64,000 nt of DNA from Liolophura sinensis (GCF_032854445.1 NC_088296.1:6065435-6129434); one strand, 5' to 3'. Counted from the first letter of the stretch, positions 1 to 11,972 are shown. A program made the numbers and translations. Notes: generated by a model from the letters alone, not told the origin.

Positions 1-492
1 AGGACATCCGCTCATGCGCTTTGTCACTGACTCCCTCGTTTAAAATCTTTCCATTTTATAAAGTATCAGATGAAAATCCAGCCACCTTAGATGTAAAAGA
101 AACTTTCTTCATCTATAAATACAACCCATGTCTCAATGGTAGTAATCGGCCCTAATGTCGTATGTCATAATATGATGATGTACCACGTGCTTGTATAATT
201 TATGTTGATTAATTTTGTCAAAGAAGTTCATTTTTATTACTCACTGTAAATATTACTCATTGTATATGTACAAAAATTATGTCACAGATTATCCGCAGGG
301 TCATCCGTTCGATGCTAATAAAGACGCATCGTTACTAGTCCCCCTGCGGATAGACAGGTACAGATTAATCTATTGTTCGCAACTGAACAGCTTTATACAT
401 GTACCACCTTGTTCCCAGCAACAGTTTATCCATGTATTATACCATGTAACCAAACCACTGCCTGTTTTGACATATACTTTACATGTTCCATA
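1..492. other. AT-rich spacer, no gene recognised
   Basis: No coding exon, RNA gene or known repeat domain was recognised here. Short open frames on both strands have no motif or splice context. The stretch ends at the left inverted end of the Tc1-like transposon. Confidence 0.5.
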
Positions 493-2067
493 GTTGAGAA
501 GGCGTTTTATTATATTTCCTGTATATATACTATCCAAAAAAAGAAACGCATAACCCGGTTTTTTGCGGAGGTGATGCAATCTTTTCAATTATGCATAACT
601 AAATAAGAATTGCTATTCTGCAAATATTTTTTTACACAGATTAAGGAAGGGTCCATATCTAGACAACAAGGCCATCAACTTGAGGTAAGACACTCACAAT
701 GAGTCTCCCACTTGAGTGGAATGTCAGTATCTGTTGTGACCACCACGGGCACGAATAACAGTTCTGACACGCCTTGTCATGGACTGGATGAGACGCTGGA
801 TAGAGGCCTGGGGAATGTTCTGCCACTCCGCCTGCAAACATTTGGGGTTGAGGTTGACGTTGGCGTAGACGTCGATCAAGTTCATCCCACAGATGCTCAA
901 TTGGGTTAAGATCCGGGGAACGGGGCGGCCAGGGTAGCACATTTACATTGTTTTCGACGAGGAAGTCCCTTGTGACACGTGCCGTGTACGGTCTGGCGTT
1001 GTCCTGCTGGAACAACTCCCGCTGAACGTCAATGACAGGTAAGAGGTGTGGCTGCAGGATGGTGTCTCGGTAGCGTACGGCCGTAAGATTTCCCTGAACG
1101 TGGACAAGATTTGTACGACCAGTATGCGATATTGCTGCCCACATCATCACACTCCCTCCACCAAATCTGTCCACTTGGCGTACGCAGTTAGGGGCATAAC
1201 GTTCGTGAGCACGTCTGTAAACCCGGTTTCTACCATCACGTCTCTGCAATAGGAATCTAGACTCATCACTGAACCAAATGCGTCGCCAGTTGCGTAGATT
1301 CCATGCAGTCACGTTGTTACACCATCGGAGGCGATTGGGACGCAGCACGATCCCAACATAGGGCCTCCTGGCTCTCAGTCCATGTTCCCTCAGCCTGTTC
1401 CGCACTGTCTGACCGGATATCCTCCTCAGTCCCGGTATGCTGGATGCTGTGCTTTCAGCTGTAGCACAACGGTCACGCAAATGGAGGACCCTTATGTAGC
1501 GATCTTGGGCTGCTGTAGTGACACGTGGTCGACCTGAACGCCGACGGTCATTTGTTGTCCCAGTATTGTTGTAGCGGGCAGCAAGCCGTGAAATCGTGCT
1601 CTGGCTGACGTGTAGACGCCTAGAAATGGACGATTGGGACTCTCCAGCTTGAAGTCTTCCAATGGCAATATTTCTTGTGACAGTGTCAAGACGTGGCATG
1701 TTGAATCAGCTTGAAAACACCACTTGAAAGACGCCGATTTCCGGCCCGAAGTTGCGGTTTTATAGTCACACACTGCATGCTTTCCATGCATAAGTTCGGC
1801 GCGTAAGACTGCACGTGATGCAGTGTGGTGCTGTATTTTTTACTTCTTCCAAAAACGGCCTCCAAACTCAACATTTTCAACCAAGAAGTGTTTTGAGGAA
1901 TAAAATGTGTGCTAATCGTGACTATTAACAATATTAAAACACATTTTGCTCATGAAATGAAGACAAAATGTATTTATTTCATTTTAAAATAAAACAATAC
2001 ACCTATGCGTTTCTTTTTTTGGATAGTATATATATATACAAGAAAAATATTAAAACGCCTTCTCAAC
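493..2067 (-). mobile_element. Tc1-like DNA transposon with terminal inverted repeats
   Basis: The left end (493-552, beginning GTTGAGAAGGCG) and the right end (about 2003-2067, ending CGCCTTCTCAAC) are inverted copies of each other over about 60 bp, with small indels. They enclose one transposase reading frame on the minus strand. The total of about 1.58 kb is typical for Tc1/mariner elements. TA precedes the left end (491-492), but no TA follows the right end, so the target duplication is only half preserved. With the frameshift in the transposase, this marks an inactive, fairly young copy. Confidence 0.9.
724..1699 (-). pseudogene. Tc1/mariner transposase (DD34E), one frameshift
   Basis: This encodes a Tc1-type transposase that would cut and paste the flanking inverted repeats at TA sites. 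Reading from Met at 1699, it has an N-terminal helix-turn-helix region (about residues 5-45), a GRPR AT-hook-like linker (about residues 55-58), then the catalytic triad. The first Asp is in WFSDESRF, the second in QQDNARPY, and the Glu in LNPIEHLW. Exactly 34 residues separate the last two, which is the DD34E spacing. The frame is lost near 841-843, in a run of three A on the coding strand, consistent with a one-base insertion. The normal Tc1 C-terminus, ending ARGGHNRY, continues in the next frame to a stop at 724. Without the shift the protein would be about 325 aa, the usual family length. The shift lies after the catalytic Glu. Confidence 0.92.
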
Positions 2068-2078
2068 TTTCTACATTC

Positions 2079-2093
2079 AAAATGCATTTAGTG

Positions 2094-2185
<92 letters not shown>

Positions 2186-2202
2186 ATCACTAAATACATT
2201 TT
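2079..2202. repeat. AT microsatellite inside a palindrome
   Basis: About 85 bp of nearly pure (AT)n are bracketed by 20-bp inverted arms (2079-2098 and 2183-2202) that match with one mismatch. The whole can fold as one long hairpin or cruciform. Confidence 0.85.
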
Positions 2203-2299
2203 GATAGGATGCTTATCGAAAATGTAAGCGACAAGTTGATATTTATATATAATAAAGACAAGACGAATAGCATAGAGAGAAAAAACAGAAACAGCAGTG

Positions 2300-2455
2300 C
2301 CATAGTTGGCAAATGGTCACACGCAACCGGTGAAATACGACTTCTAGTCAGTTTACCTGAGTTAGCTTTTTATTCTAACTCTTCACGTAAACGCATAAAA
2401 ATTAGCACATTACACGCCCTTAACACTCTGGCTTATATCACTTATAAACCATGAA
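2300..2455 (+). repeat. Foldback repeat family A, fragment
   Basis: This matches the head of the dispersed family described at 24130-24485. Shared words are gcaaatggtcacacg, accggtgaaatacg and a 'ttttattct...actcttcacgtaaacgc' block. Confidence 0.6.
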
Positions 2456-2799
2456 CGGGTGCCCTATGACAATAAGCAAAAAACTCATCTCAAAAACAAA
2501 CTACAAACATCAGTTCTCATTGAAATGTGTAGAACATAAAATACAAATAGTAGATGTTGGAAATACCATGTCAGAAAGGAAAATGTCAAAAGTTCCATAT
2601 GTCAATCTCTTCGTCTGTGGATACTTTCTTGGTCAACAGCGCTATGTGTACGTAACAAACACCAATGCTCACAGAAACCCAAGCACGATGTTTACGTAAT
2701 AAATATCAATGTTCACACAAACCCTGGCCCCGGGTTAAGTGAAGTCAAGATACAACTGTGAAACGGATTAACCGTGATCCTGAGCCCTCCGGCCATATT

Positions 2800-3200
2800 T
2801 GCCCACAAGTGGGTATACTTGGGCAGCATATTCATCGTCTTGCATCAGATCGCCACTTTGGATATATAAACAGTTCCAACCCAAGAGCAAATGAGATACA
2901 TGTTTTGTTATCGACAGCTGATACTCTAGTCTAGGTACACGATTTGAATACTGATTTCACTCTGTGGCATAGAATATACCTTGCGTCTTTTCAACATCAG
3001 TTAAAACTGTTGGCTGCTTCTCTTTGCATAATTCCCTCCTATTTTCATACTTTATATATTTTCTTAATTGTTTGAGGTTTGTGTTATACGTCGTTTCGGC
3101 AGCTGACCTTCGATTAGTGACCTGGAACCTCCTTATTGGTTGACGGCTGGTATACGAATGTGTGCTTCGACGCAAAGACTCATTGTAGAATTTTATACAA
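2800..3200 (+). repeat. Dispersed repeat family B, long copy
   Basis: Family B is a repeat of about 400 bp with many diverged copies here. It contains 'gttatcgacaactgatattct', 'catcattgaaaactgttg', 'attattgacctggaac' and the end block 'ctggtatacgaatgtctg'. This copy spans from the 'tcttcat...gatcgccac' start to that end block. No coding capacity and no tRNA-like head were seen, so its class is unknown. Confidence 0.65.
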
Positions 3201-3366
3201 ATACAGTGAAGCCATTTGATGGAGTGTTCTGGATAATGAATAACTTGTGATCTAGATATGACTCATTACATTTATTCTACCTGAAAGAATCGAATATACA
3301 AACATATGCGGCATTTAACAATGACTACATTAAGAAATAAGATATTAACACCAGTAGTTTCCTTAC

Positions 3367-3433
3367 CTTCATGGTGCAAGGCAAACCACAACACCAAAAT
3401 TAGATGAAGAAGTAGCTTCATGTACCGAGCCAT
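3367..3433 (-). CDS. Possible first exon of a secreted or membrane protein
   Basis: From an ATG at 3433 (context AATATGG), 22 codons run straight into a strong splice donor, GAAG|GTAAGG, at 3366/3367 (phase 1). The peptide starts MARYMKLLLHL and continues as a leucine-rich hydrophobic stretch with basic residues before it, which is the design of a signal peptide. No matching downstream exon was found at lower coordinates, so the rest of the gene would lie outside the window, or the exon is spurious. Its function cannot be stated. It is unrelated to the family B repeat next to it. Confidence 0.35.
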
Positions 3434-3884
3434 ATTTCCTTTTCCAGCTTGTCTGACAACTGTTGGAAACTAGAAGCCGCACACACACAAGCCAGCTGTA
3501 CTAAATTTTGCAAAACCCTTGAAACAAAAGGAAATACCTTACCTGCTTTTCATTGTCTACCCTTTTTTGTTCACCGCTGGCGTTGTCTGGGAGGCTTAGT
3601 GACACTCACAATACGCTCTGCTATCTACTAGGTATTCCCTATTTTCTATACACAAATATAAGTCTCTTGTTTGCAAATACGGACGGCGTGTTCAGGATTT
3701 CAGAAGATACGTGACATAGTTGTACTTAATTCTTAACCTGGGTTTAGGTCACAATCCTTGTTTATTACATGAACCTGATGCCTTTTGTACGCGGTGCAAT
3801 TAAGTTACAGGGGAAATACTGGAATAACCTTGTCTCTCCCTCTGTATGTATAATTAAAGACATACAGCACAGACAGTAAGACCA

Positions 3885-4023
3885 GAGCATCTACGACAGT
3901 GTGATAACTTGCATATGGTCACACGTATACTCCGCTGAAATATCGCCTCTTGTCAACTTCACCTCAGTCAGGGTTTTATTCTGTTCACGTAAATACTTTA
4001 ATAGTAGCCATTTACACGCCCCA
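3885..4023 (+). repeat. Foldback repeat family A, fragment
   Basis: This carries the family A head ('agtgtgataacttgcatatggtcacacg', 'ttcacgtaaatac'), truncated where the 15-bp minisatellite begins. Confidence 0.55.
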
Positions 4024-5994
4024 AGGCACCACTGACCACCATAGACCATGGCACCATTGACCATGGCACCATTGACCATGACACCATTGACCATGACACC
4101 ACTGACCATGGCACCATTGACCGTGACACCATTGACCATGGCACCATTGACCATGACACCATTGACCATGACACCATTGACCGTGACACCATTGACCATG
4201 GAACCATTGGCCATGACACCATTGACCGTGGCACCATTGACCATGACACCACTGACCATGACACTACTGACCATGGCACCACTGACCATGACACCATTGA
4301 CCATGGCACCATTGACCATGACACAACTGAACATGGCACCACTGACCATGACATCACTGACCATGGCACCATTGACCATGACACATTGACCATGACACCA
4401 CTGACCATGACACCACTGACCATGACACCACTGACCATGACACCACTGACCGTAGCACAATTGACTGTGGCACCATTGACGATGACACTACTGACCATGA
4501 CACCATTGACCGTGACACCATTGACCATGACACCATTGACCGTAAAACCATTGACCATGACACCATTGACCATGACACCACTGAACATGACACCATTGAC
4601 CATGGCACCATTGACCATGACATAACTGAAGATGGCAGCACTGACCATGACACAACTGAACATGGCACCACTGACCATGACACCACTGACCATGACACTA
4701 CTGACCATGACACCATTGACCATGACACCACTGACCATGACACCACTGACCATGGCACCATTGACCATGACATAACTGAACATGGCACCACTGACCATGA
4801 CACAACTGAACATGGCACCACTGATCATGACACCACTGACCATGACACCATTGACCATGACACCATTGACCATGAGACCACTGACCATGACACCACTAAC
4901 CATGACACCACTGACCGTGGCACCACTGACCGTGGCACCATTGACCATTACACCACTGACCATGACACCACTGACCGTGGCACCATTGACCGTGGCACCA
5001 TTGACCATTACACCACTGACCATGGCACCATTGACCATGACACTACTGACCATGACACCATTGACCATGACACTACTGACCATGACACCATTGACCGTGA
5101 CACCATTGACCATGGCACCACTTACCATGACATAACTAAACATGGCACAACTGACCATGGCACCACTGAGCATGACACCACTGACCATGACACCACTGAC
5201 CATGGCACCACTTACCATGACATAACTAAACATGGCACAACTGACCATGGCACCACTGAGCATGACACCACTGACCATGGCACCATTGACCATGACACCA
5301 TTGACCATGACACCACTGACCTTGACACCGCCGTCCAAGACACCACTGACCGTGGCACCATTGACCGTGGCACCATTGACCATTGCACCACTGACCATGG
5401 CATCATTGACCATGACACTACTGACCATGACACCATTGACAGTGATACCATTGACCGTGACACCATTGACCATGACACCATTGACCGTGGCACCACTGAC
5501 CATGACACCACTGACCATGGCACCATCTATCATGACACAACTGACCATGGCACCATTGACCATGACACCATTGACCATGACACAACTGACCATGACACCA
5601 CTGACCATGACACCATTGACCATGACACCATTGACCATGACATCAGTGACCATGACACCACTGACCATGGCACCATTGACCATGACATAACTAAACATGG
5701 CACAACTGACCATGGCACCACTGACCATGACACAACTGACCATGGCACCATTGACCATGACACCATTGACCATGACACCACTGACCATGACACCACTGAC
5801 CATGGCACCACTGACCGTGGCACCATTGACCGTGGCACCATTGACCATGACACCACTGACCATGGCACCATTGACCATGACATTACTGACCATGACACCA
5901 TTGACCGTGACACCATTGACCATGACACCATTGACCGTGACACCATTGACCATGACACCGTTGACCGTGACACCATTGATCATGGCACCATTTT
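4024..5994. repeat. 15-bp minisatellite, about 130 copies
   Basis: A tandem array of the unit ACCATTGACCATGRC and close variants runs for about 1.97 kb. Because 15 is a multiple of three and the unit lacks stops in several frames, long open frames appear on both strands (Met-Ala-Pro-Leu-Thr repeats on plus; Met-Val-Asn-Gly-Val type on minus). Small indels shift these frames along the array. There is no splice or promoter context, so I treat it as non-coding satellite DNA. Local blocks recur, for example 5125-5200 and 5208-5280, which shows segmental amplification. Confidence 0.95.
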
Positions 5995-7180
5995 ATACAT
6001 ATATCCAACATTTTCTAGGGCAGCTTTCTGTGCGCTTTGTTTATTTCTACTTCTTCATTCACTTTAGGTGCATGCGAACAAAAACTCATTTTCATGCTTA
6101 CTATAAGAATATTACCCATGCTTTTTTTTTTCTTCCAGTGATTATCAAATCGGAGGAAACGGTAATGAATATTGGAGTTGTAAGACGGTAACATGGTAAC
6201 ATTCACACCATAGTACGTTTAAGCTGCTAAACATCAATGTACATGTTATGTTTACAACAGAATCAACAACAGTAATAAGTTTGGTGGCCACAACGAAGAT
6301 GGAGTGAGTGAATGGTTGGGGTTTAACCTTGTACTTAACAATTTTTCAATCATATAACAACGAAAGAATCCTTAGTGCGCATGCACTGTGCCTCTTTGTT
6401 GTAGGAGGTCTTTAAGGTCTACAACATTGACCTTATGCTATCGGAGCCGATTCAACGATGACGGAATATCATTGTAACTTAACATAAACTTCTTATATAG
6501 TCCACACAGTCCACAGTAAAATGCCAATCTTTATGTGCACCATATTTACCAAAAAGTTTACAAAAAATACTTGAAATCGAATGAAATCACCTTTAAATTC
6601 GCATAAAACACATTTCCGTTTTTTATGCTATTTTTGGTTAAATCGTGGTGGTGAAACAAGGGCAAAGGGGCTATTTGGGAACATCCCAATATTAGATATA
6701 ATCTGTTGTAAAACAAGCCTGACACAGACACAATAAAAGCCCCTACTCAGATACCTATGTTTACATTCGATATGGAAACTATCCATGAACTAGGGATTCC
6801 AAATTTAAATTGAATGTAACGCTGGGTAGGGATGAATGCAACACGTCCCATGTCTCACCTCCCCTTCTGGCGACACCTTTTTATTTCCATTCCCGGTGAA
6901 AGGAATTGTGACGTTCTGACATCAAAGAAAGTTTGAACACAACGTGTAGGACAATGTTGTTTATGATCGGTCAGTTGCGTGTTTTTGATTGACAATTCGG
7001 AAATGTTTATATCGACTGTCTCAAACGTCTTGATTATATTCTCTGCGTCCTTTTTTTCTATTTACATATTGTTATGTGCGCTCCTATTTTTAGAATGGTT
7101 GGAATTGGAACTACCCATTATTGTTTACGAATATCGTGCTTTGCCTGGATTCCTCCTCCACAAAAGTTGAACGCTTTTAT
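5995..7180. other. Spacer with a SINE-B fragment
   Basis: No gene was recognised. 6290-6440 matches SINE-B (see 30180-30545) through 'ttaacaatttttcaatcatat', 'gaatccttag' and 'tgcctctttgttgtagga'. The rest is AT-rich with no motif I can name. Confidence 0.5.
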
Positions 7181-7184
7181 TTAA

Positions 7185-7400
7185 ACAAATGGGACCTTCG
7201 TGCCCTAGCGCTTGGCGTGCTAGCAGAACGCAACGACACACCCGCCTCTCGCCCGTGCATTGTCTGTAAGTTCAAGCCCGGCTCATGCTGGCTTCATCTC
7301 TCCCGTTGTAAGTGGAAAGGTTTGGGAACAACCGGATGGTCGTGGGTTTCCCTCGGGCTTTACCCTTTCCTTGAACTCACAGCGACGGCATAAGTGACAG
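7185..7400 (+). repeat. MetaSINE-like copy, degenerate
   Basis: This is a diverged member of the tRNA-derived SINE family described at 32440-32715. Box-B-like 'gtaagttcaagcccggctcatgctgg' is followed by 'ggatggtcgtgggtttccctcgggctttaccc'. The 3' end is lost. Confidence 0.7.
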
Positions 7401-7599
7401 GCTGCTGGGTCATTTACCACTCTAGCAGGTGAGCCACCAAGGCAAATAAATCATTAAATGAATTCATTGATTCAGTAACTAAGAATAACTGACAAGAGGC
7501 CGGATCCTCCCCCCTCCCCCCGCATATTAGCCGAATATTAGCCTGTAGTGGCCGGTATGGTTTCATTCTCATATTGTCAGATTTGTGATGGACAGCCCA

Positions 7600-7870
7600 G
7601 AGAATAAAACCAGAGCAACGACAACAGTGTGACCGCTGGCAAACGGCCACACGTAACGGGCGAAATAGGGTCTCTTTCTGTTCTGACTGCTCATGCAAAT
7701 GCCTAATTCACAAGCTCTCTAGCACCATGGCTTAAACAGAATTAGGGGGGGAAATAAAGTGATGATAACTGCAATTTATTAGACGTCACTGGTCTAGAAT
7801 TACACAAAATGCTGTGTTGTCATCACATTTAACATACAATCATATATAACATACAACATATGTATTTAGG
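7600..7870 (+). repeat. Foldback repeat family A, long copy
   Basis: This nearly complete forward copy includes 'caacagtgtgaccgctggc', 'caccatggcttaaacagaattag', 'tattagacgtcactggtc' and 'gctgtgttgtcatcacattta'. Confidence 0.65.
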
Positions 7871-7874
7871 CTTG

Positions 7875-8310
7875 GTTTATCAGTCATCTGACGACGGTCA
7901 CCAGGAGTCATTAGCTCTGTGTACATATACTGTGTCTTCTTGTGACAAGGCGAGTCCATGCCGCCAAAGACGTTGCCGTCACAGAAATATCATGCAAAGA
8001 CACAAGACATGACAGCTTTATCTAGAAACACATTTACTTATGCTGGGTAGTTCAGACTCAACACTGCCTGATTTTCACAGTTTAATTAACTGTGGTGTCA
8101 TCGTGGATATACCACGTTTTGGAGTGATAAATTACTTGTGTAGGTCATACATTTAAACACGTGTTGTGTTTGCAGTGTGAGACACTTTGCCCATTGTCAC
8201 CGGGTTGGTTTCCTTGCTCTAAGCTTTCAGTGCTGAGTGTCAAGTCAGGCAGGCACAGGTGCCATTTTTTTGACTTTCTTATGATCCGACTTTAACTCAG
8301 AACATTTGCC
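7875..8310. repeat. SINE-C-like dispersed repeat
   Basis: This shares 'agtcattag...gtgtacatatactgtgtcttcttg', 'gtccatgccgccaa' and 'ccttgct...ctttcagtgctg' with 26270-26630. That copy ends in a tRNA-like block, so this is probably another SINE family. Confidence 0.5.
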
Positions 8311-8509
8311 AGGTAAGTCGGTGTTATCCACCTACAAACGTGAACCATATTTTGAAAGAAAAAAATAAAAAAGCTGGAAAATGATGAGGGCAAAAGAAAA
8401 TGAACAATACATTAACTAGCATTGTAAGGACATAAAGTAAGGTGGTGTCAGGGTGGGGGTGGGGGTGGGAGAGGGGCGCACAACTTGCTACGTTTAAAAA
8501 AATTCACGT

Positions 8510-8650
8510 GAACAGTTAGAACAAAACCTAAACTATGGCTTTTGACTGCTTTACGCGCGATCATTTGCCAACTACATGTGTGTCACTCTGTCTTCGCTCC
8601 TCTGGCTTTATTCTCTGTGCTCTTGTCTTTTATATTGTCGGTTTCGAAGA
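8510..8650 (-). repeat. Foldback repeat family A, inverted fragment
   Basis: Reverse-orientation family A blocks ('cgatcatttgccaactac', 'cactctgtcttcgctcctctg') mark one of the inverted ends of the family. Confidence 0.5.
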
Positions 8651-8814
8651 ATAGTTGGCCACTGGCCCACTGACCTTTTCAATAATATAAAGGATTCGTT
8701 GACGTAGCGTCGTCTGTGAAGAGAATGTCGATGGAATTCAGTACGGAGCATACTACGTCTAAGGGGGCGGGTGGAAGTGGGTAGGGGTGGGTTGGGGGGG
8801 GGGGGTTCATAGCT

Positions 8815-9070
8815 CACTTGGTTAGCGCGCTACAGCAGCGTAATGTCCCAGGAGCCTCTCACCAATGCGGTCGTTATGAGCTGAAGTCCAGCTCATGCTG
8901 GCTTCCTCTCCCGCAGTACATGGGAAGGTCTAGCTGCAACCTGCGGATGGTCATAGGTTTCCCCCGGACTCTGCCCGGTTTCCACCCACCATAATGTTGG
9001 CCGCCATCGTATAAGTGAAATATTCTTGAGTACGGCGTAAAACACCAGTCAAATAAACAAATAAATACTA
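8815..9070 (+). repeat. MetaSINE-like, near full length
   Basis: This forward copy has a tRNA-like head (A box 'tagctcacttggttagcg', B box region 'gagctgaagtcc'), a middle 'ctcatgctggcttcctc', the conserved 3' domain ('ggtttccacccaccataatg ... gtataagtgaaatattcttg') and an (AAATA)n tail. Confidence 0.85.
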
Positions 9071-9167
9071 CGTCTAGGGGTCTGTGTCTTGCTGACATAT
9101 CTTTCAACGAAAGACCACTAAGGAAACGAGTATGAGCTAGAACTGAACTTAAAGCAAACGCATTATT

Positions 9168-9222
9168 GAGGCTTCTGTGTCATTGCGCTGCACGCTAACC
9201 ACTATGCCACGAAGGCACCCAT
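9168..9222 (-). repeat. MetaSINE-like head fragment
   Basis: Only the tRNA-like head is present, inverted ('gtgtcattgcgctgcacgctaaccactatgccacg'). Confidence 0.5.
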
Positions 9223-9794
9223 GTATATGAACGGAAAACTACAATGCAAGATCCAGAATCAGACAGTAAGGCATCGGTTGAAGTGCGAGAGAAGGCGGGA
9301 AGGGGGGGGGGGGGGGGGGACTGATAACTAGGCATATTAGCAACATGTGCAAGCGGTGGTGGATAAGTGTAGTTCTTGACCAGTGACGTGTGATAAATTG
9401 CAAGTAACATCCCTGCATTTTGACTGACCTAATACTGCCTAAGCCATGGTGCTAATAGACTTGTAATTCGGTAGTATTTAAGCGTATACATGGACAGTTA
9501 AAATAAAACCATATCAGACATGAATGGACCAAAGGCCATGTTTTTTACCTTTGACCATTTTTGACCATTTTTGACCATTGAACTTCCTTTACGATTGAAA
9601 ATTGGTAATTTGGTGGTAAAAAATATTTGATGTTTTGAGATAAGAAGAAGGTATGCTTGGTTTTCATTGTCTGTTCAGTTTAAATCACTAATTTTATGTG
9701 AATTCGATTAGAATAATTTTATATTTACTGTATATCTCATGGTATGCAAGGACGATTGTTGTCTGATTTACCCCCAAGGTCCCCCGATTAGCCC

Positions 9795-9910
9795 ACTCAT
9801 AAATTTAACGCGCCAGCGCAGCGAAATGACCCTGAAGCGTCTCACCAACATGGTCGCTTGTAGACCTTCCCACGTATGGCCGACGAGGAAGCCTGTGTGA
9901 GCTGGGTTTA
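9795..9910. repeat. Chimeric MetaSINE-like fragment
   Basis: A forward head piece ('gcgccagcgcagcgaaatgaccc ... ctcaccaacatggtcgc') runs directly into an inverted middle piece ('agaccttcccacgtatggccgacgaggaagcc'). The two halves are in opposite orientations. Confidence 0.6.
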
Positions 9911-10107
9911 TACCCTCTGTGCTGCACGTTATATTATAGGCACTGCATTTACAACATTCGTTGCCTTTAGGTGGATAGTCAGTAGCTCCGCTGGGAGCTC
10001 TATTGGCGACCTGGGAGAATGGTTTTACCTCCATACTCAAGTCTTTTCGTTTTTTTTTTTTTTTTTTTTTTGGAAAAATCTTATTGTATGTTAAGTGTGT
10101 GGACAAC

Positions 10108-10195
10108 ATTGCGATTATTGACTGGGCACGGCCGTATTGGTTAAGTGCTGGTATACGAATGTCTGTTGCAATGCATAGATGCATAGCGTTGTGAA
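10108..10195 (+). repeat. Repeat family B, 3' end fragment
   Basis: This contains 'gcgattattgactggg', 'ccgtattggtt' and 'gctggtatacgaatgtctg', the family B end block. Confidence 0.55.
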
Positions 10196-10767
10196 TAATT
10201 CTGGGCTGGTCACATCTAATAGAGTAACATCACTTTATGACATATCAAAAACACTGTTTAGTTGTGATGAAAACATTTTTTGTTTTCTCTTAATCCAATT
10301 CAAATATTTACATCTCAGACAGTTTTTTTTTACAGATTATGTTTTGGAATTTGTCGACAAATTAACGGGATTAGTGAACAATGTGAAGTGTGACGAGAGT
10401 GTGGAATGTTCATTTTTTATCATAGACTGATGAAAGACACTGGAGATGTTCTAATAACAAGAGAATGAAGCCTACATGTATATGAGATATGAATGTTTAG
10501 GACGCTAGCTGAGATTTTTTACATAAGGCGATGTCTGATACGTCCCAGATACGGAATGATATAGGCCATAGGTCCTTCCGTGGGTCCACAGCCGCGCTTT
10601 GCAGTCACACTGAACCCACTTTAAGTATAAATCAGGCTTTCGTGGGCTCATATCTCCTTCACGAAAGGCGAATGTTTTGCCGAAGAAGTGTCTGAGAACT
10701 TGAGGCTTTGGGGGTGAATACTGTCCAAATTGTTTGGCCTTTAACAGCCTGTTGTTCTCACTGGGTG

Positions 10768-10970
10768 ATATTTATTTATTTATTTATTTAACTGGTGTGA
10801 AAGAATATTTCACTTATAAGTGGCTAGCTTTATGGTGACACCCACGACTATCCTTAGGTTGTTGGAAGACCCCAAGCACGGCGGGAGAGAAAACGGGTCT
10901 AAATTGGACTCACTTTTTTGAGAGGCTCCTGGGTCATTGCGCTGCGCTGTCACGCAAACCACCTCAGCTT
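10768..10970 (-). repeat. MetaSINE-like copy, diverged
   Basis: This inverted copy begins with the (TTTA)n tail, then 'gaatatttcacttat', 'cacccacgactatcc', and the tRNA-like head 'gaggctcctgggtcattgcgctgcgct'. Confidence 0.7.
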
Positions 10971-11254
10971 TGCTTTTGATACTGCACATTTGATTGGAAT
11001 TGAGTACCTCACTTGCTTTGTGAGACATTCTGCCACAGATTTAAGATTTGAGATGACCTGGAGTTTAAAATGATAAAAGAACCAAAAAACAACTTTTTCC
11101 TGTAAGGATCAGGCCTGTAATTTTGGAAAATTCGACATTCTAGGTACAGTTCTGAGTTTGGTTTCTTGTGCGCTCTCACAACCGTACCTTCCCACATTGT
11201 TCGTCATCGACTTCTAGGTCGCCGAAATGGTCAGTGCGTCAGCACGGCCTAGTG

Positions 11255-11420
11255 ACTTAGGAACCTCTAACTTATGCTGGTTTCCTCTCCGGCCGTTTGT
11301 GAGAAGGCCTGGCAGTAACCTGCGTATGGTCGTGTTTTCCCTCAGGTTCTGTCCGGTTTCACCCTACCATAACGCTGGTCGCCGTCGTATACGTGAAATA
11401 TTCTTGAGTACGGCGTTTAT
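11255..11420 (+). repeat. MetaSINE-like copy, 5' truncated
   Basis: This includes 'cttatgctggtttcctctccgg', 'gtccggtttcaccctaccataac' and 'gtgaaatattcttgagtacggcg'. Confidence 0.75.
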
Positions 11421-11817
11421 CGACCCCGGAGCTATCATTGTTTTTTCTTTTCTTTTGCGTATATCAATCAGTTACAGTTAGAATATATTCTTGAAGTAAA
11501 CAGACAATAGGCCTATCACCCGTTACGTATGACCATTTGTTGATAATCACACTGTCATTGTTGATCAGGTGTTACTCTCTGTGCTGTAAGCCTTTTATTT
11601 TACTGATCTCTGACACACTTCTAACACTTTTCCAACTCATAATAAATTAGTGGTTCGCACTTCTCAATTATTTGAGCATTGCTAACGTCAAAAAATTTAT
11701 TTCTTCAGCCATGTTGAATTTGTTATCTGCTCACAAACAAGAGAAAGGTATCCGGCGGGTGGCGTCAATTAGTTGCACCTTTTACGCGATTGTCATTTCC
11801 AGCGTATGTCATTGGAT

Positions 11818-11972
11818 TTGTTTATTTATTTGATTGGTGTTTTACGCCATACTCAAAAATATTTCACTTATACGACAGCGGCCAGCATTATAGTGGGTGG
11901 AAACCGGGAACAGCCCGGGGGAAACCCACGACCATCCGCATGTTGCTGACAGACCTTCCCACGTACGGCGTA
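11818..11972 (-). repeat. MetaSINE-like 3' half
   Basis: This inverted copy runs from the tail and 3' domain to 'gacagaccttcccacgtacgg'. The tRNA-like head is missing. Confidence 0.85.

Noticed and set aside
3891-6191. Long frames on both strands with Met-Ala-Pro-Leu-Thr or Met-Val-Asn-Gly-Val repeats
   Set aside because: They follow from a 15-bp tandem repeat lacking stops. Frames shift at indels, occur on both strands and have no gene context.
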